Below are positions 1 to 9,097 of a stretch of 46,518 nucleotides of DNA, piece after piece. The notes below the pieces were generated by a model, which worked only from the letters and a program-made list of their open reading frames with translations, did not search any database and was not told where the DNA came from. The position numbers and the translations under genes are program-made. Position 1 is the first letter of the stretch; each line of letters starts with the position of its first letter. The DNA is from Alphaproteobacteria bacterium. Lineage in GTDB: Bacteria; Pseudomonadota; Alphaproteobacteria; SHVZ01. The stretch covers positions 1-46,518 of the forward strand of contig VGEN01000014.1 of the NCBI GenBank assembly GCA_016869285.1, in the 5' to 3' direction.

Positions 1-41
1 CGTTCGGCTACTCGGACTTCCACACGATCACGATCAACTAG
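1..41 (+). CDS. 3' end of an upstream gene (partial)
   Basis: The first bases read in one frame as FGYSDFHTITIN followed by a TAG stop at 39-41. Only 12 residues are present, so the product cannot be identified from sequence. Its position just before DppB- and DppC-like permeases suggests, by inference only, the transporter's own solute-binding protein. Confidence 0.45.
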   Translation, partial: FGYSDFHTITIN

Positions 42-83
42 CCTCATCGCTCGATTCTTGAACCCTCCCCCTTTCTTTCGTGA

Positions 84-212
84 CCCTCCCCCTCGACGGG
101 GGAGGGCGGGGTGGGGGTGGAATCTCATACTCGGTCGATCAAGATTGTCCGCCGCCACCCCCCACCCTTCGACGCACTGCGTCGAACCTCCCCCGCACTT
201 CGTGGGGGGAGG
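84..212. repeat. REP-like GC-rich inverted repeats
   Basis: Two hairpins made of C-runs and G-runs lie between the upstream gene and the first permease. The first pairs 84-92 (ccctccccc) perfectly with 98-106 across a 5-nt loop. The second pairs 187-194 with 205-212 and also 196-198 with 202-204, leaving one bulged G at 195. The same sequence type recurs at 5061-5166, 25891-26013 and 28812-28846, which suggests a dispersed extragenic palindrome family. It could limit transcription or protect the upstream mRNA end. Confidence 0.6.
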
Positions 213-236
213 GGGCATGAGGGCGCTCCACTAACC

Positions 237-1169
237 GTGCTCTCCTACGCGCTTCGCCGGCTGCTCGGCCTCATCCCGGTCCTGATGGCCGTGGTTGTGC
301 TGACCTTCGCCACCAATCATCTGACGCCCGGCGATCCCGTCGGCGTCATGCTCGGCGATCAGTCGGCGAACAAGGTGCTCGAAGCCAAGCTGCGCAGCGA
401 GTACGGCCTCGATCAACCGATTTGGCGCCAGTTCGTGAAATACATCTCGGGCCTTGCGGTCGGCGACCTCGGCTTGAGCTACCGGATCGTCGGCGCCAAG
501 GTTACCGACGTGATCGCGGACGGGCTCAAGATCAGCCCGGTGCTGGCGTTGGCTGCCACGGCGATCGCGGTGCCGCTCGGCCTCGTCGTCGGCGTCTTCG
601 CCGCGCTTCGCCGCAACACGTTCGCCGATACCGGCGTGATCCTGGTGCTGACGATGGGGATCTCGATCCCGAACTTCGCCATGGCGGCCTATCTCATGTA
701 TCTGTTCGCAGTAAAGCTGGCGTGGCTTCCGGTTGCCGGCTGGGGCTCGATCGCGCAAGCGGTGATGCCGATCGGCATCCTCGCGATCGCGCCGGCGGCT
801 TATATCGCGCGCCTCTCGCGCACCTACATGCTTGAGGTCCTTCAGCAGGACTACATCCGCACCGCTCGCGCCAAAGGGCTTCGCGAGCGGCTGGTGATCT
901 ACCGTCACGCGCTCCGCAATACGCTGGTGCCACTGCTTACGACGATCGGCATCATCTTCGGCGGACTTCTCTCCGGCACCTTCGTGATCGAGACCGTATT
1001 CAACATACCCGGCCTCGGGCGGCTCGCGATCCAGTCGATCTTCGCGCGCGACTATCCGGTGACGATGGCGATCGTGCTGCTGTTCACCGGCTTCTACACG
1101 CTGATCAACCTCGCGGTCGACCTGCTCTACGGCGTGATTGATCCGCGCATCCGGCTGGGGTCGCGATGA
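237..1169 (+). CDS. ABC transporter permease, DppB/OppB type
   Basis: Inner-membrane permease of a family-5 (peptide/nickel/opine type) ABC importer. The product is 310 residues, usual for the family. It begins VLSYALRRLLGLIPVL, the typical first membrane helix, followed by the periplasmic THLTPGDP-like motif (NHLTPGDP). The ATPase-contact loop is visible as YIRTARAKGLRERLVIYRHALRN. I chose the GTG at 237 because the longer frame from 111 would add basic, low-complexity residues encoded by the REP-like repeats. The stop overlaps the next permease start by 4 nt, so the two are translationally coupled. Substrate cannot be read from the permease. Confidence 0.88.
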   Translation: MLSYALRRLLGLIPVLMAVVVLTFATNHLTPGDPVGVMLGDQSANKVLEAKLRSEYGLDQPIWRQFVKYISGLAVGDLGLSYRIVGAKVTDVIADGLKISPVLALAATAIAVPLGLVVGVFAALRRNTFADTGVILVLTMGISIPNFAMAAYLMYLFAVKLAWLPVAGWGSIAQAVMPIGILAIAPAAYIARLSRTYMLEVLQQDYIRTARAKGLRERLVIYRHALRNTLVPLLTTIGIIFGGLLSGTFVIETVFNIPGLGRLAIQSIFARDYPVTMAIVLLFTGFYTLINLAVDLLYGVIDPRIRLGSR

Positions 1170-2034
1170 GTGCGACCGCCCTCGAGCCCACCGTCACCCG
1201 CGCCAGATCCGACTTCTGGCCCAAGTTCCGCCGGAACCGGAATGCGGTCGCCGGCTCGATCATCGTCTCCTTCGTGGTCCTGGTCGCGATCTTCGCGCGC
1301 CTGATTGCGCCCTATGAGTATGACGAGACCGACATCCTCTTCACCTGGGCGCATCCCTCGGCCGAGCATCCGCTCGGCACCGACGCGCTCGGCCGCGACA
1401 TCCTTTCGCGCCTCATCGTCGGCGCGCAGGTGTCGCTGACGGTCGCCTTCGCCGTCCTCGGGATCACCCTGACGATCGGCATCATGATGGGCATGATCGC
1501 GGGGTATTTCGGCGGACGGCTCGACGCCGCAATCATGCGGACCGTCGACATCATCTTCGCCTTTCCCGACATCATCTTCGCGATCCTTCTCGCCTCGGTG
1601 ATGGGACCTGGGATCATCACCGTCATCGTCTCGCTGTCGGTGGTCTGGTGGCCGGGCGTCGCCAGGCTCACGCGCTCGCTGGTCCTCCAGCTCCGCACCG
1701 AGCTCTATGTCGACGCCGCCATCGCCTCGGGCACGCCGCCCTTCACGATCCTGCTCCGGCATTTCCTGCCGAACATCGTCGCGCCCCTGATCGTCCGTGC
1801 CTCGATCGGCGTCGGCTTCATCATCATGGCGGAAGCCACATTGAGCTTCCTTGGCATCGGCGTGCAGGAGCCGCGACCCTCCTGGGGCGGCATGATCCGC
1901 GACGGCATCGTTTCGCTCCGCACCGAGCCCTATCTCGCGCTCTCCGCCTCGACCGCGCTCGGGCTTACCATCATCGGCTTCAACCTCTTCGGTGACGGCC
2001 TCCGCGACATCCTCGATCCCAGGATCAAGGATCG

Positions 2035-2038
<4 letters not shown>
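1166..2038 (+). CDS. ABC transporter permease, DppC/OppC type
   Basis: Second membrane subunit of the same family-5 importer, 290 residues. A cytoplasmic N-terminus (SDFWPKFRRNRNAVAGSII) leads into the first helix. The conserved HPLGTDALGRDILSRLI motif of DppC proteins follows at about residues 68-84. The EAA-type loop that docks on the ATPases reads YVDAAIASGTPPFTILLRHFLPN. The start ATG overlaps the dppB-like stop and the stop overlaps the following ATPase start, so permeases and ATPases form one tightly packed operon. No unusual features. Confidence 0.9.
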
Positions 2039-3008
<970 letters not shown>

Positions 3009-3012
<4 letters not shown>

Positions 3013-3970
3013 CGGCGCTCCTCGAAGTCTCGAACCTGACCAAGGATTTCCCGGTCGGAGCCGACTTTCTGGGCCGCCCGCACGCGCAGCTCCGTGCGGT
3101 CGACGACGTCTCCTTTGCGCTTGCGCCCGGCGAGACGCTTGGCTTCGTCGGCGAGAGCGGTTGCGGCAAGACCACGGTCGGCCGCCTCGTCCTCAAGCTC
3201 CTGGCGCCGACCGCCGGCACCATCCGCTTCGAAGGCGTGGACATCACCAGCCTCTCCGAACCGGAGATGCGGCCGAGACGACGCGATCTGCAGGTCGTTT
3301 TCCAGGACCCGTATTCGTCGCTGAATCCCAGGCTGATGGTGCGCGATATCGTCGGCGAGCCGCTCCGGAATTTCGGCTTCGCCCGCGATCAGATCGATCG
3401 GCGCGTCGCCGAGCTCATGCGCATCGTGGGATTGCCGCCGGAGTACATGAGCCGCTATCCCCACGCCTTTTCCGGCGGCCAGCGCCAGCGCATCGGCATC
3501 GCGCGTGCGCTCGCGGTCTCGCCCAAGCTGGTCGTCTGCGACGAGGCGGTCTCGGCCCTCGACGTCTCGATCCAGGCACAGATCCTGAACCTGCTCGCCG
3601 ACATCCAGGCGCAGTTCGGCCTGGCGCTGCTCTTCATCTCACACAACCTCGGCGTCGTCAGGCATGTCAGCCACCGCTAGCGGTGATGTATCTCGGCCGC
3701 CTGGTCGAGCTTGCGAGCGAGGAGGCGCTGTTCGAGCGGCCGCTGCATCCCTACACCGTCGCGCTGATCGCCGCGGTGCCGGAGCCCGATCCGGCGACGC
3801 GCGGCCGGCTTGCAGTGCTGCCGGGCGAGATCCCGAGTCCTCTTAGCCCGCCGCCGGGCTGCCCCTTCAATACGCGCTGCCCCAAGGCCGAGGCGCGATG
3901 CCGGGCCGAGCTGCCCGAGTTTCGCGAGGTCGAAGCCGGGCGTTGGGTCCGCTGCCATTTTCCGGGATGA
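3009..3970 (+). pseudogene. DppF/OppF-type ATPase gene, broken by a one-base frameshift
   Basis: Second ATPase of the importer. The first frame (3009-3680, 223 residues) holds Walker A GESGCGKT, the signature FSGGQRQR, Walker [12 protein letters not shown] and the switch region [10 protein letters not shown]. It then stops at TAG 3678-3680. From 3677 a second frame continues seamlessly as [20 protein letters not shown] and ends with the Cys-rich extension GCPFNTRCP before TGA at 3968. Adding one base near 3677 (CGC-GTA-GCG instead of CGC-TAG-CGG) would restore a 320-residue protein of normal length. A real deletion or an assembly error would look the same. If real, the product keeps the nucleotide-binding core but loses about 97 C-terminal residues. 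No classical slippery heptamer is visible. Confidence 0.85.
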
Positions 3971-3977
3971 TGGAGAG

Positions 3978-5057
3978 ATGATCTTCGAGCGAACGCACTA
4001 CTACGCCAAGCCCGGCCGTCTTGCCGATGTCCTGGAGATCCGCCGCGAGGCGAGCCGCATCCGCGTGAAGCTCGGACTCCCGGCGGGCACGATCTATGTG
4101 AAGTCGGGCGGCGAGGGACCGGACGTGCGCTGGGAGTGCGGCTTCCCGAGCGAGGCCGCGCATCAGGCCGATCTGGCAGCACGCGACCGGAGCCCCGACT
4201 TCACCGCGATCCGCGGCCGTCAGCGCGATGCCATCGCGCGCTTCGAGTGGCTGGTCGAGAAGCGCGATGTCGACGGGCCGAACTGGTGGGGCGATGTCTC
4301 GCTCGACGGCTTCCCCGTCGTCCCGACCGAGCACAGCTTCAAGAGCGGCAATCTCGAGCTAAAAGGATATCTCTACCTGCCGCCGGGGAAGGGGCCGTTC
4401 CCCTGCGTGCTGCTCAACCACGGCAGCGGCGTGAACCAGGGAACGCTCGATGTGTCGCGGCCGGGGACCTCGTCCTGGCTGATGAGCTGGGGCATCGCCT
4501 CTTTCCTTGCGCATCGGCGCGGCTACGGCAATTCGCCCGGCACGCCCTGGCGCGAGGATTGCCCGGCTCCCTTCGGCACGGACGAGTACGACGCGCAGCT
4601 TTCCAGGCGCCTCGATGCCGAAAGCGACGATGTGTTGGCGGCGCTCGCCCACCTCAAGACGCTGCCGGAGATAGTCCCCGGCCGGATCGGCGTCATGGGC
4701 TCGTCCTTCGGCGGAACCAACACGCTGCTCGCCGCCTCCAAGACGGATCAGTTCCGCTGTGCCGTGGAGTTTGCCGGAGCAGCAATGAACTGGGACCGCA
4801 CGCCGCGGTTGCGCGAGCTGATGCTGGCGGCGGCGCACCGCGTCACCTGCCCGATCTTCTACATCCAGGCGGCGAACGACTACTCGATCCGCCCGACGAT
4901 CGAGATCCCGGATTCCCTCAAGGACAGCGGAAGTGTCGTGCTGTCGAAAATCTACCCAGCGCACGGCATCAACAACCATGAAGGGCACCTGCTCGAGAGT
5001 ACCGGCCAGCTTCGCTGGGCCCCCGACGTGCGCCGCTTCTTCGAGCGATGGCTGTGA
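3978..5057 (+). CDS. alpha/beta hydrolase with N-terminal NIPSNAP-like domain
   Basis: Predicted cytoplasmic hydrolase of 359 residues with two parts. Residues 1 to about 100 (MIFERTHYYAKPGR, later WECGFPSEAAHQADLAARD) resemble NIPSNAP-type ferredoxin-like domains. From about residue 115 a dienelactone-hydrolase/S9-like alpha/beta hydrolase follows: LLNHGSG (oxyanion region), the nucleophile elbow GSSFG with Ser243, a likely acid Asp301 in QAANDYS, and His334 or His337 in NNHEGH. I chose ATG 3978 because it lies 8 nt after the ATPase stop and gives a natural N-terminus; a GGAG sits very close upstream. No signal peptide. The context suggests hydrolysis of an imported ester or amide; the substrate is unknown. 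Confidence 0.8.
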   Translation: MIFERTHYYAKPGRLADVLEIRREASRIRVKLGLPAGTIYVKSGGEGPDVRWECGFPSEAAHQADLAARDRSPDFTAIRGRQRDAIARFEWLVEKRDVDGPNWWGDVSLDGFPVVPTEHSFKSGNLELKGYLYLPPGKGPFPCVLLNHGSGVNQGTLDVSRPGTSSWLMSWGIASFLAHRRGYGNSPGTPWREDCPAPFGTDEYDAQLSRRLDAESDDVLAALAHLKTLPEIVPGRIGVMGSSFGGTNTLLAASKTDQFRCAVEFAGAAMNWDRTPRLRELMLAAAHRVTCPIFYIQAANDYSIRPTIEIPDSLKDSGSVVLSKIYPAHGINNHEGHLLESTGQLRWAPDVRRFFERWL

Positions 5058-5060
5058 TGA

Positions 5061-5166
5061 CCATACCCCCCACCCTAACCCTCCCCCGCGAGGGGGGAGG
5101 GGATACGAGCAGAGCGCCCCTTCTCTCCCTCCCCCCTCGCGGGGGAGGGATGGGGTGGGGGGTGAT
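5061..5166. repeat. pair of REP-like elements in inverted orientation
   Basis: Two copies of a roughly 40-bp GC-rich element face each other across a spacer of about 25 bp. The left copy has ccccccaccctaaccctc and a CCCTCCCCC/GGGGGGAGGG hairpin; the right copy is its near reverse complement, ending tggggtggggggtga. They fill the gap between the hydrolase and creatininase-family genes and belong to the same family as the repeats at 84-212 and 25891-26013. Confidence 0.7.
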
Positions 5167-5187
5167 GCCGGACTCGACGGAGGCCGA

Positions 5188-6009
5188 ATGAAAGGCGTGT
5201 GGCTAGAAGACCTCACCTGGGTCGAGGCGGCGGAGAAGTTCAAGGCCGGCTGGCCGGTGGTGGTCCCGATCGGCGCGCGCGCCAAGGAGCACGGTCATCA
5301 CCTGCCGCTCAAGACCGACTACCTGGTCGCGCGCGATTTCGGCCAGCGTATTGCGGATGCCTTGCCGGTCATCGTCGCCCCGGTGGTCGACTTCGGCTAC
5401 TACCCGGCCTTCGTCAACTATCCGGGAAGCCAGCACCTCCGCGCCGAGACCTTCGTTGCGGTGCTGAAGGACCTGATCGGCCATTTCATCGATCACGGCG
5501 TGACCCGGATTGCCGTCGTCAATACCGGCGTCTCGACCGAGGCGCCGCTGCGCGTCGCGGTCCGCGACATCTATGAGGAACGGAAGGTCCGCGTCGCCAC
5601 GGCCGACATCCGCAGCCTCGGCGCAGCCACGCGCGGTCTCATGAAGCAAAAGCTTGGCGGGCATGGCGACGAGCAGGAAACCTCGATGATCCTCGCGATC
5701 GAGCCGAATTCGGTGAAGATGAAGCTGGCCAGGACTGACTACGGCCACGCGCTGTCGGAGCCGAAGACGGTTTTCTACGTGCCGACGATCTTCGAGGGCA
5801 GCAAGGCCTCCGGTCCGGACTACAGCATCACCGGTGTTCGTGGCGATCCGAGCTTGGCTTCGGCGGAGAAGGGACGGAAGGTGCTGGCCGCCATGGCCAA
5901 GGATCTCATCGACGGCATCAAGGCGCTCTACCCCGAGGCCTTTGCGCCGCGCGCAACCAAGCCGAAGGCCGTGCCCAGGCGCGCTCGCGGAACGAAGCGT
6001 CGCAGATGA
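5188..6009 (+). CDS. creatininase-family protein
   Basis: Predicted 273-residue amidohydrolase of the creatininase/creatinine-amidohydrolase fold, whose members open cyclic amides or cleave formamides using two metal ions. The family motif reads GARAKEHGHHLPLKTD at residues 29-44, with His35 and Asp44 as likely ligands, and HGDEQETSM near 159-167 supplies the distal Glu. The usual Glu two residues before the first His is Lys33 (Glu sits one residue before it), and the NGHGGN-type loop is NTGVSTE, so the metal site is non-standard. The start ATG has GGAGG at 5179-5183. The basic tail (RRARGTKRRR) is unusual. The stop overlaps the next start by 4 nt. Confidence 0.82.
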   Translation: MKGVWLEDLTWVEAAEKFKAGWPVVVPIGARAKEHGHHLPLKTDYLVARDFGQRIADALPVIVAPVVDFGYYPAFVNYPGSQHLRAETFVAVLKDLIGHFIDHGVTRIAVVNTGVSTEAPLRVAVRDIYEERKVRVATADIRSLGAATRGLMKQKLGGHGDEQETSMILAIEPNSVKMKLARTDYGHALSEPKTVFYVPTIFEGSKASGPDYSITGVRGDPSLASAEKGRKVLAAMAKDLIDGIKALYPEAFAPRATKPKAVPRRARGTKRRR

Positions 6010-7484
6010 GGGAGGCCGATGTCGTCGTCGTCGGCTTCGGCTTCGCCGGCGGCATCGCCGCGATCGAGGCGGCCGATGCCGGCGCCGAGGTCATCCTGCT
6101 CGAGAAGATGCGCGATCCCGGCGGCATCTCCGTCTGCTCCGCCGGCGGCATCCGTGTCACCCGCGACGCGAGGAAGGCGCTCATCTACCTCGAGGCGACC
6201 AACGGCGGGACGACGCCGACGTCGGTGCTGAAGGCACTCGCCGATGGCATGACCGAGGTCGGCGCCTATATGAAGCGGCTCGGCGATGCCGTCGGCGCCG
6301 TGGTCTCAGAGCGAGAGGCCGACGGCAACTATCCCTTCGAGGGCTATGACGTCTTCGGCTTCTCGAATGTCGACGAGATTCCGGGCGTGGATCTCGCAAG
6401 AGCGTGGCCGCATGTGCGCGGCAGTCCGGCCGGCGCGCGCATGTTCAAGGTCGTCCACGACAATGTGCGAATGCGATCGGTCGAAGTGCACCTCGACACG
6501 CCGGTCAGGCGTCTGATCCGTGAGAATGACAAGGTCGTCGGCGTCGAGACCGATAGAGGCCCGATGCGCGCCAGGCGCGCCGTGGTGCTGGCGACCGGCG
6601 GCTTCGAGGCCGATCACGAGATGCAGAAGCAGTTCTGGCAGCTGAAGCCGGTTCTTTCTGCCGCGGTCCGCTGCAACACCGGCGACGGCATCCGCATGGC
6701 CCAGGCGGTCGGCGCGTCGCTCTGGCATATGTGGCATTTCCACGGCTGCTACGGATTCCGCCACTCGGACCCGAACTATCCCTTCGGCATCCGCTTGAAG
6801 CGTCTTCCCGACTGGCTGCCAGGCAAGGGCGCGCGCGGTGACGTCCGCATGGCGTGGATCATCGTCAACCGCACCGGCAAGCGGTTCATGAACGAGTATC
6901 ATCCCTATTTGCAGGACACCGGCCATCGCCCGATGGACCATTACGAGCCGGAGCTCCAGGACTATCCGAATGTCCCCGGCTATCTGATCGTCGACGATGA
7001 GGGGCGGAAGCTCTATCCGCTCGGAGCGCCGACCTACAACGACCGAAACGTCTCCTTCGCCTGGAGCCGCGACAACCTCGCCGAGGTCGATCTCGGCATC
7101 CTCAAGCGCGCCAACTCGGTCGAGGAGATGGCAGCGCAAATGAAGACAAACGCGACGGTGTTGGCACGAACTCTGGCGGACTGGAACCGAACCTGCGCCG
7201 CCGGCCGCGATCCCGAGTTCGGCCGCCCGCCTTCGTCGATGATCCCGATCGCTAAGCCGCCCTTCTTCTGGGGCGAGGTCTGGCCGGTGGTCTCCAACAC
7301 GCAAGGTGGCCCCGCGCACGACGAGCGCCAGCGCGTGCTCGACGCCTTCGGCGAGCCGATCCCCGGCCTCTATGCCGCGGGCGAGCTCGGCAGCGTCTTC
7401 GGTCATCTTTATATGTCGGGCAGCAATCTTGCCGAGTGCTTCATCGGCGGCCGGATCGCCGGCCGCGAGGCGGCGAAGGCCTGA
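6006..7484 (+). CDS. FAD-dependent oxidoreductase, fumarate-reductase flavoprotein family
   Basis: Flavoprotein of 492 residues in the FAD_binding_2 family (fumarate or urocanate reductases, tricarballylate and ketosteroid dehydrogenases). The N-terminal FAD motif is VVVVGFGFAGGIAA with the ribose-binding acid in ILLEK. A second cofactor motif is RAVVLATGGFEAD. The C-terminal FAD region reads IPGLYAAGELGSVFGHLYMSGSNLAE, where most homologues have a GG-NxL-x-A pattern. No signal peptide or heme motif is seen, so it is probably cytosolic. It overlaps the creatininase-family stop by 4 nt, so the two are co-translated. Likely role: C=C reduction or dehydrogenation of an organic acid in this pathway. 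Confidence 0.85.
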   Translation: MREADVVVVGFGFAGGIAAIEAADAGAEVILLEKMRDPGGISVCSAGGIRVTRDARKALIYLEATNGGTTPTSVLKALADGMTEVGAYMKRLGDAVGAVVSEREADGNYPFEGYDVFGFSNVDEIPGVDLARAWPHVRGSPAGARMFKVVHDNVRMRSVEVHLDTPVRRLIRENDKVVGVETDRGPMRARRAVVLATGGFEADHEMQKQFWQLKPVLSAAVRCNTGDGIRMAQAVGASLWHMWHFHGCYGFRHSDPNYPFGIRLKRLPDWLPGKGARGDVRMAWIIVNRTGKRFMNEYHPYLQDTGHRPMDHYEPELQDYPNVPGYLIVDDEGRKLYPLGAPTYNDRNVSFAWSRDNLAEVDLGILKRANSVEEMAAQMKTNATVLARTLADWNRTCAAGRDPEFGRPPSSMIPIAKPPFFWGEVWPVVSNTQGGPAHDERQRVLDAFGEPIPGLYAAGELGSVFGHLYMSGSNLAECFIGGRIAGREAAKA

Positions 7485-7497
7485 ACGGGAGTAGGCG

Positions 7498-9066
7498 ATG
7501 GCTGATCGCTTCAAGGACAATCTCGGCTACTATTTCCGCGACGCCGTCCGGAAGTACCCGACCAAGGTCGCCTTGATCGACCTCTCACGGGAAAAGCCGC
7601 GCGAGGTCACCTATCGCGAGCTCGATCAACGCCACGACCATTTCGCCGCGCTGATGCATCAGCTCGGTCTCAAGCCGGGCGATCGGCTGGCGATGTCGAT
7701 CGGCAACCGCTTCGAGTTCGTCGAGATCATGTATGGCGCCATGCGGGCCGGCATCGTGCCGGTGCCGCTTAATACCAAGCTCGGCTCCGACACCATCGCC
7801 TTCACGATCGAGAATGCCGGCTGCGTCGGCGCGGTGATCGAGCCCTCGGCGAATCCTCATATCGCCGGCATCGTCGACAAGGCGGGCTTGAAGGTGAAGC
7901 TCGCCTTCGATCCGGTGCCGCCGGGCTGGATGCACTACGAGCACGCGCTGATGGGTGCGCCCGGCCGTTTCGATCCGCCGAAGATCGCGCCCGACCACCC
8001 GTCCTTCCAGCCCTACACCTCGGGCTCGACCGGACGGCCCAAGGGCGTGGTGCTGACCCATGCCGGCCAGCTCTGGTGGATTCGCGCGCTCGACAAGTAC
8101 TGGCCGGCGGAGTCGGGCTACCGAGCGCTCGCCGCGGTGCCGCTCTATCACAAGAACGCCATGGCGGGCGCAGTGAAGCCGATGCTCCAGTGCGGCGGCT
8201 CGGTCGTGATCCTGCCCGGCTTCGAGCCCAGACGGTTCCTCAGGGTGCTCTCAGAGTACCGATGCACCCATGCCGGCGGCGTGCCGGCGGTTTTCACGCT
8301 GCTTCTGCAGCAGAAGGACCTGATCAAGAGCCTCGACTTCTCGAACCTCAAGTCGCTGAAGATCGGCTCGGCGCCGACGCCGAAGGAGTTGATGGACGCG
8401 GTCGAGGAGGCCTTCGGCATCCCGGTCGCCGAGAGCTACGGCCTGACCGAAGGCGGCCCGGTGATGATCGGCCCCAGACTCGACGGTAAGCCGGCGCCGC
8501 ATGGAAGCTGCGGCGTCGCCTGGCCTGAGGGAGAGGTCAAGCTGGTCGGCACCGATGGCAGGGTCAGCGACAACTATGGCGAGCTTTGGGTCAAGAACCC
8601 CGGCGTCACGCCCGGCTACTACAACCTGCCCGAGGTCAACCGGCAGCGTATCGTCGATGGCTGGCTCAAGACCGGCGATCTCTTCGCCAAGGATGCGGAG
8701 GGCTTCTTCTATTTCAAGGGCCGCACCGACGACATGTTCAACTGCGGCGGCGAGAACGTCTATCCGCTCGAGGTCGAGAACCTGATGCTGAAGCATCCGG
8801 CCGTCGCTGACGTCTCGGTCGTGCCCGTCCCGCACCAGATCAAGGGCGAGGCGCCGGTCGCGCTCGTGGTGAAAGGGAGGAATGCCGAGGTCGACGAGGC
8901 GGCACTGAAGGCCTTCTGCCTCGAGAACGGTCCGGCTTATGCGCATCCAAGGCGCATCTTCTTTGACGAGAGCCTGCCGTTGAACGGCGCCGGCAAGACC
9001 GACCGCTTGCTGGTCAAGAAGCGCGTGACCGAACTTCTCGGCGGCACGCCGTTGGGCGGAAGCTGA
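7498..9066 (+). CDS. AMP-dependent acyl-CoA synthetase/ligase
   Basis: ANL-superfamily adenylating enzyme, 522 residues. The phosphate-binding loop is YTSGSTGRPKG at residues 173-183. Later motifs are SYGLTEGGP (A5), WLKTGDLF (A7), GRTDDMFNCGGENVYPLEVE (A8) and the C-terminal lysine motif NGAGKTDR (A10), so the full two-domain enzyme is present. Substrate class is unclear: medium-chain, aromatic and crotonobetaine-type ligases all share these motifs. A strong ribosome-binding site (GGGAGTAGG) precedes the ATG. Its place after the flavoprotein suggests CoA activation of the acid formed by the cluster. Confidence 0.87.
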   Translation: MADRFKDNLGYYFRDAVRKYPTKVALIDLSREKPREVTYRELDQRHDHFAALMHQLGLKPGDRLAMSIGNRFEFVEIMYGAMRAGIVPVPLNTKLGSDTIAFTIENAGCVGAVIEPSANPHIAGIVDKAGLKVKLAFDPVPPGWMHYEHALMGAPGRFDPPKIAPDHPSFQPYTSGSTGRPKGVVLTHAGQLWWIRALDKYWPAESGYRALAAVPLYHKNAMAGAVKPMLQCGGSVVILPGFEPRRFLRVLSEYRCTHAGGVPAVFTLLLQQKDLIKSLDFSNLKSLKIGSAPTPKELMDAVEEAFGIPVAESYGLTEGGPVMIGPRLDGKPAPHGSCGVAWPEGEVKLVGTDGRVSDNYGELWVKNPGVTPGYYNLPEVNRQRIVDGWLKTGDLFAKDAEGFFYFKGRTDDMFNCGGENVYPLEVENLMLKHPAVADVSVVPVPHQIKGEAPVALVVKGRNAEVDEAALKAFCLENGPAYAHPRRIFFDESLPLNGAGKTDRLLVKKRVTELLGGTPLGGS

Positions 9067-9097
9067 CCGAGGATAAGCGTACGATGATAGCGGAAGG

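Noticed and set aside
3660..3690. Programmed ribosomal frameshift in the second ATPase gene
   Set aside because: A -1 shift would be needed, but no X-XXY-YYZ slippery site or downstream pseudoknot is evident; a one-base loss is simpler.
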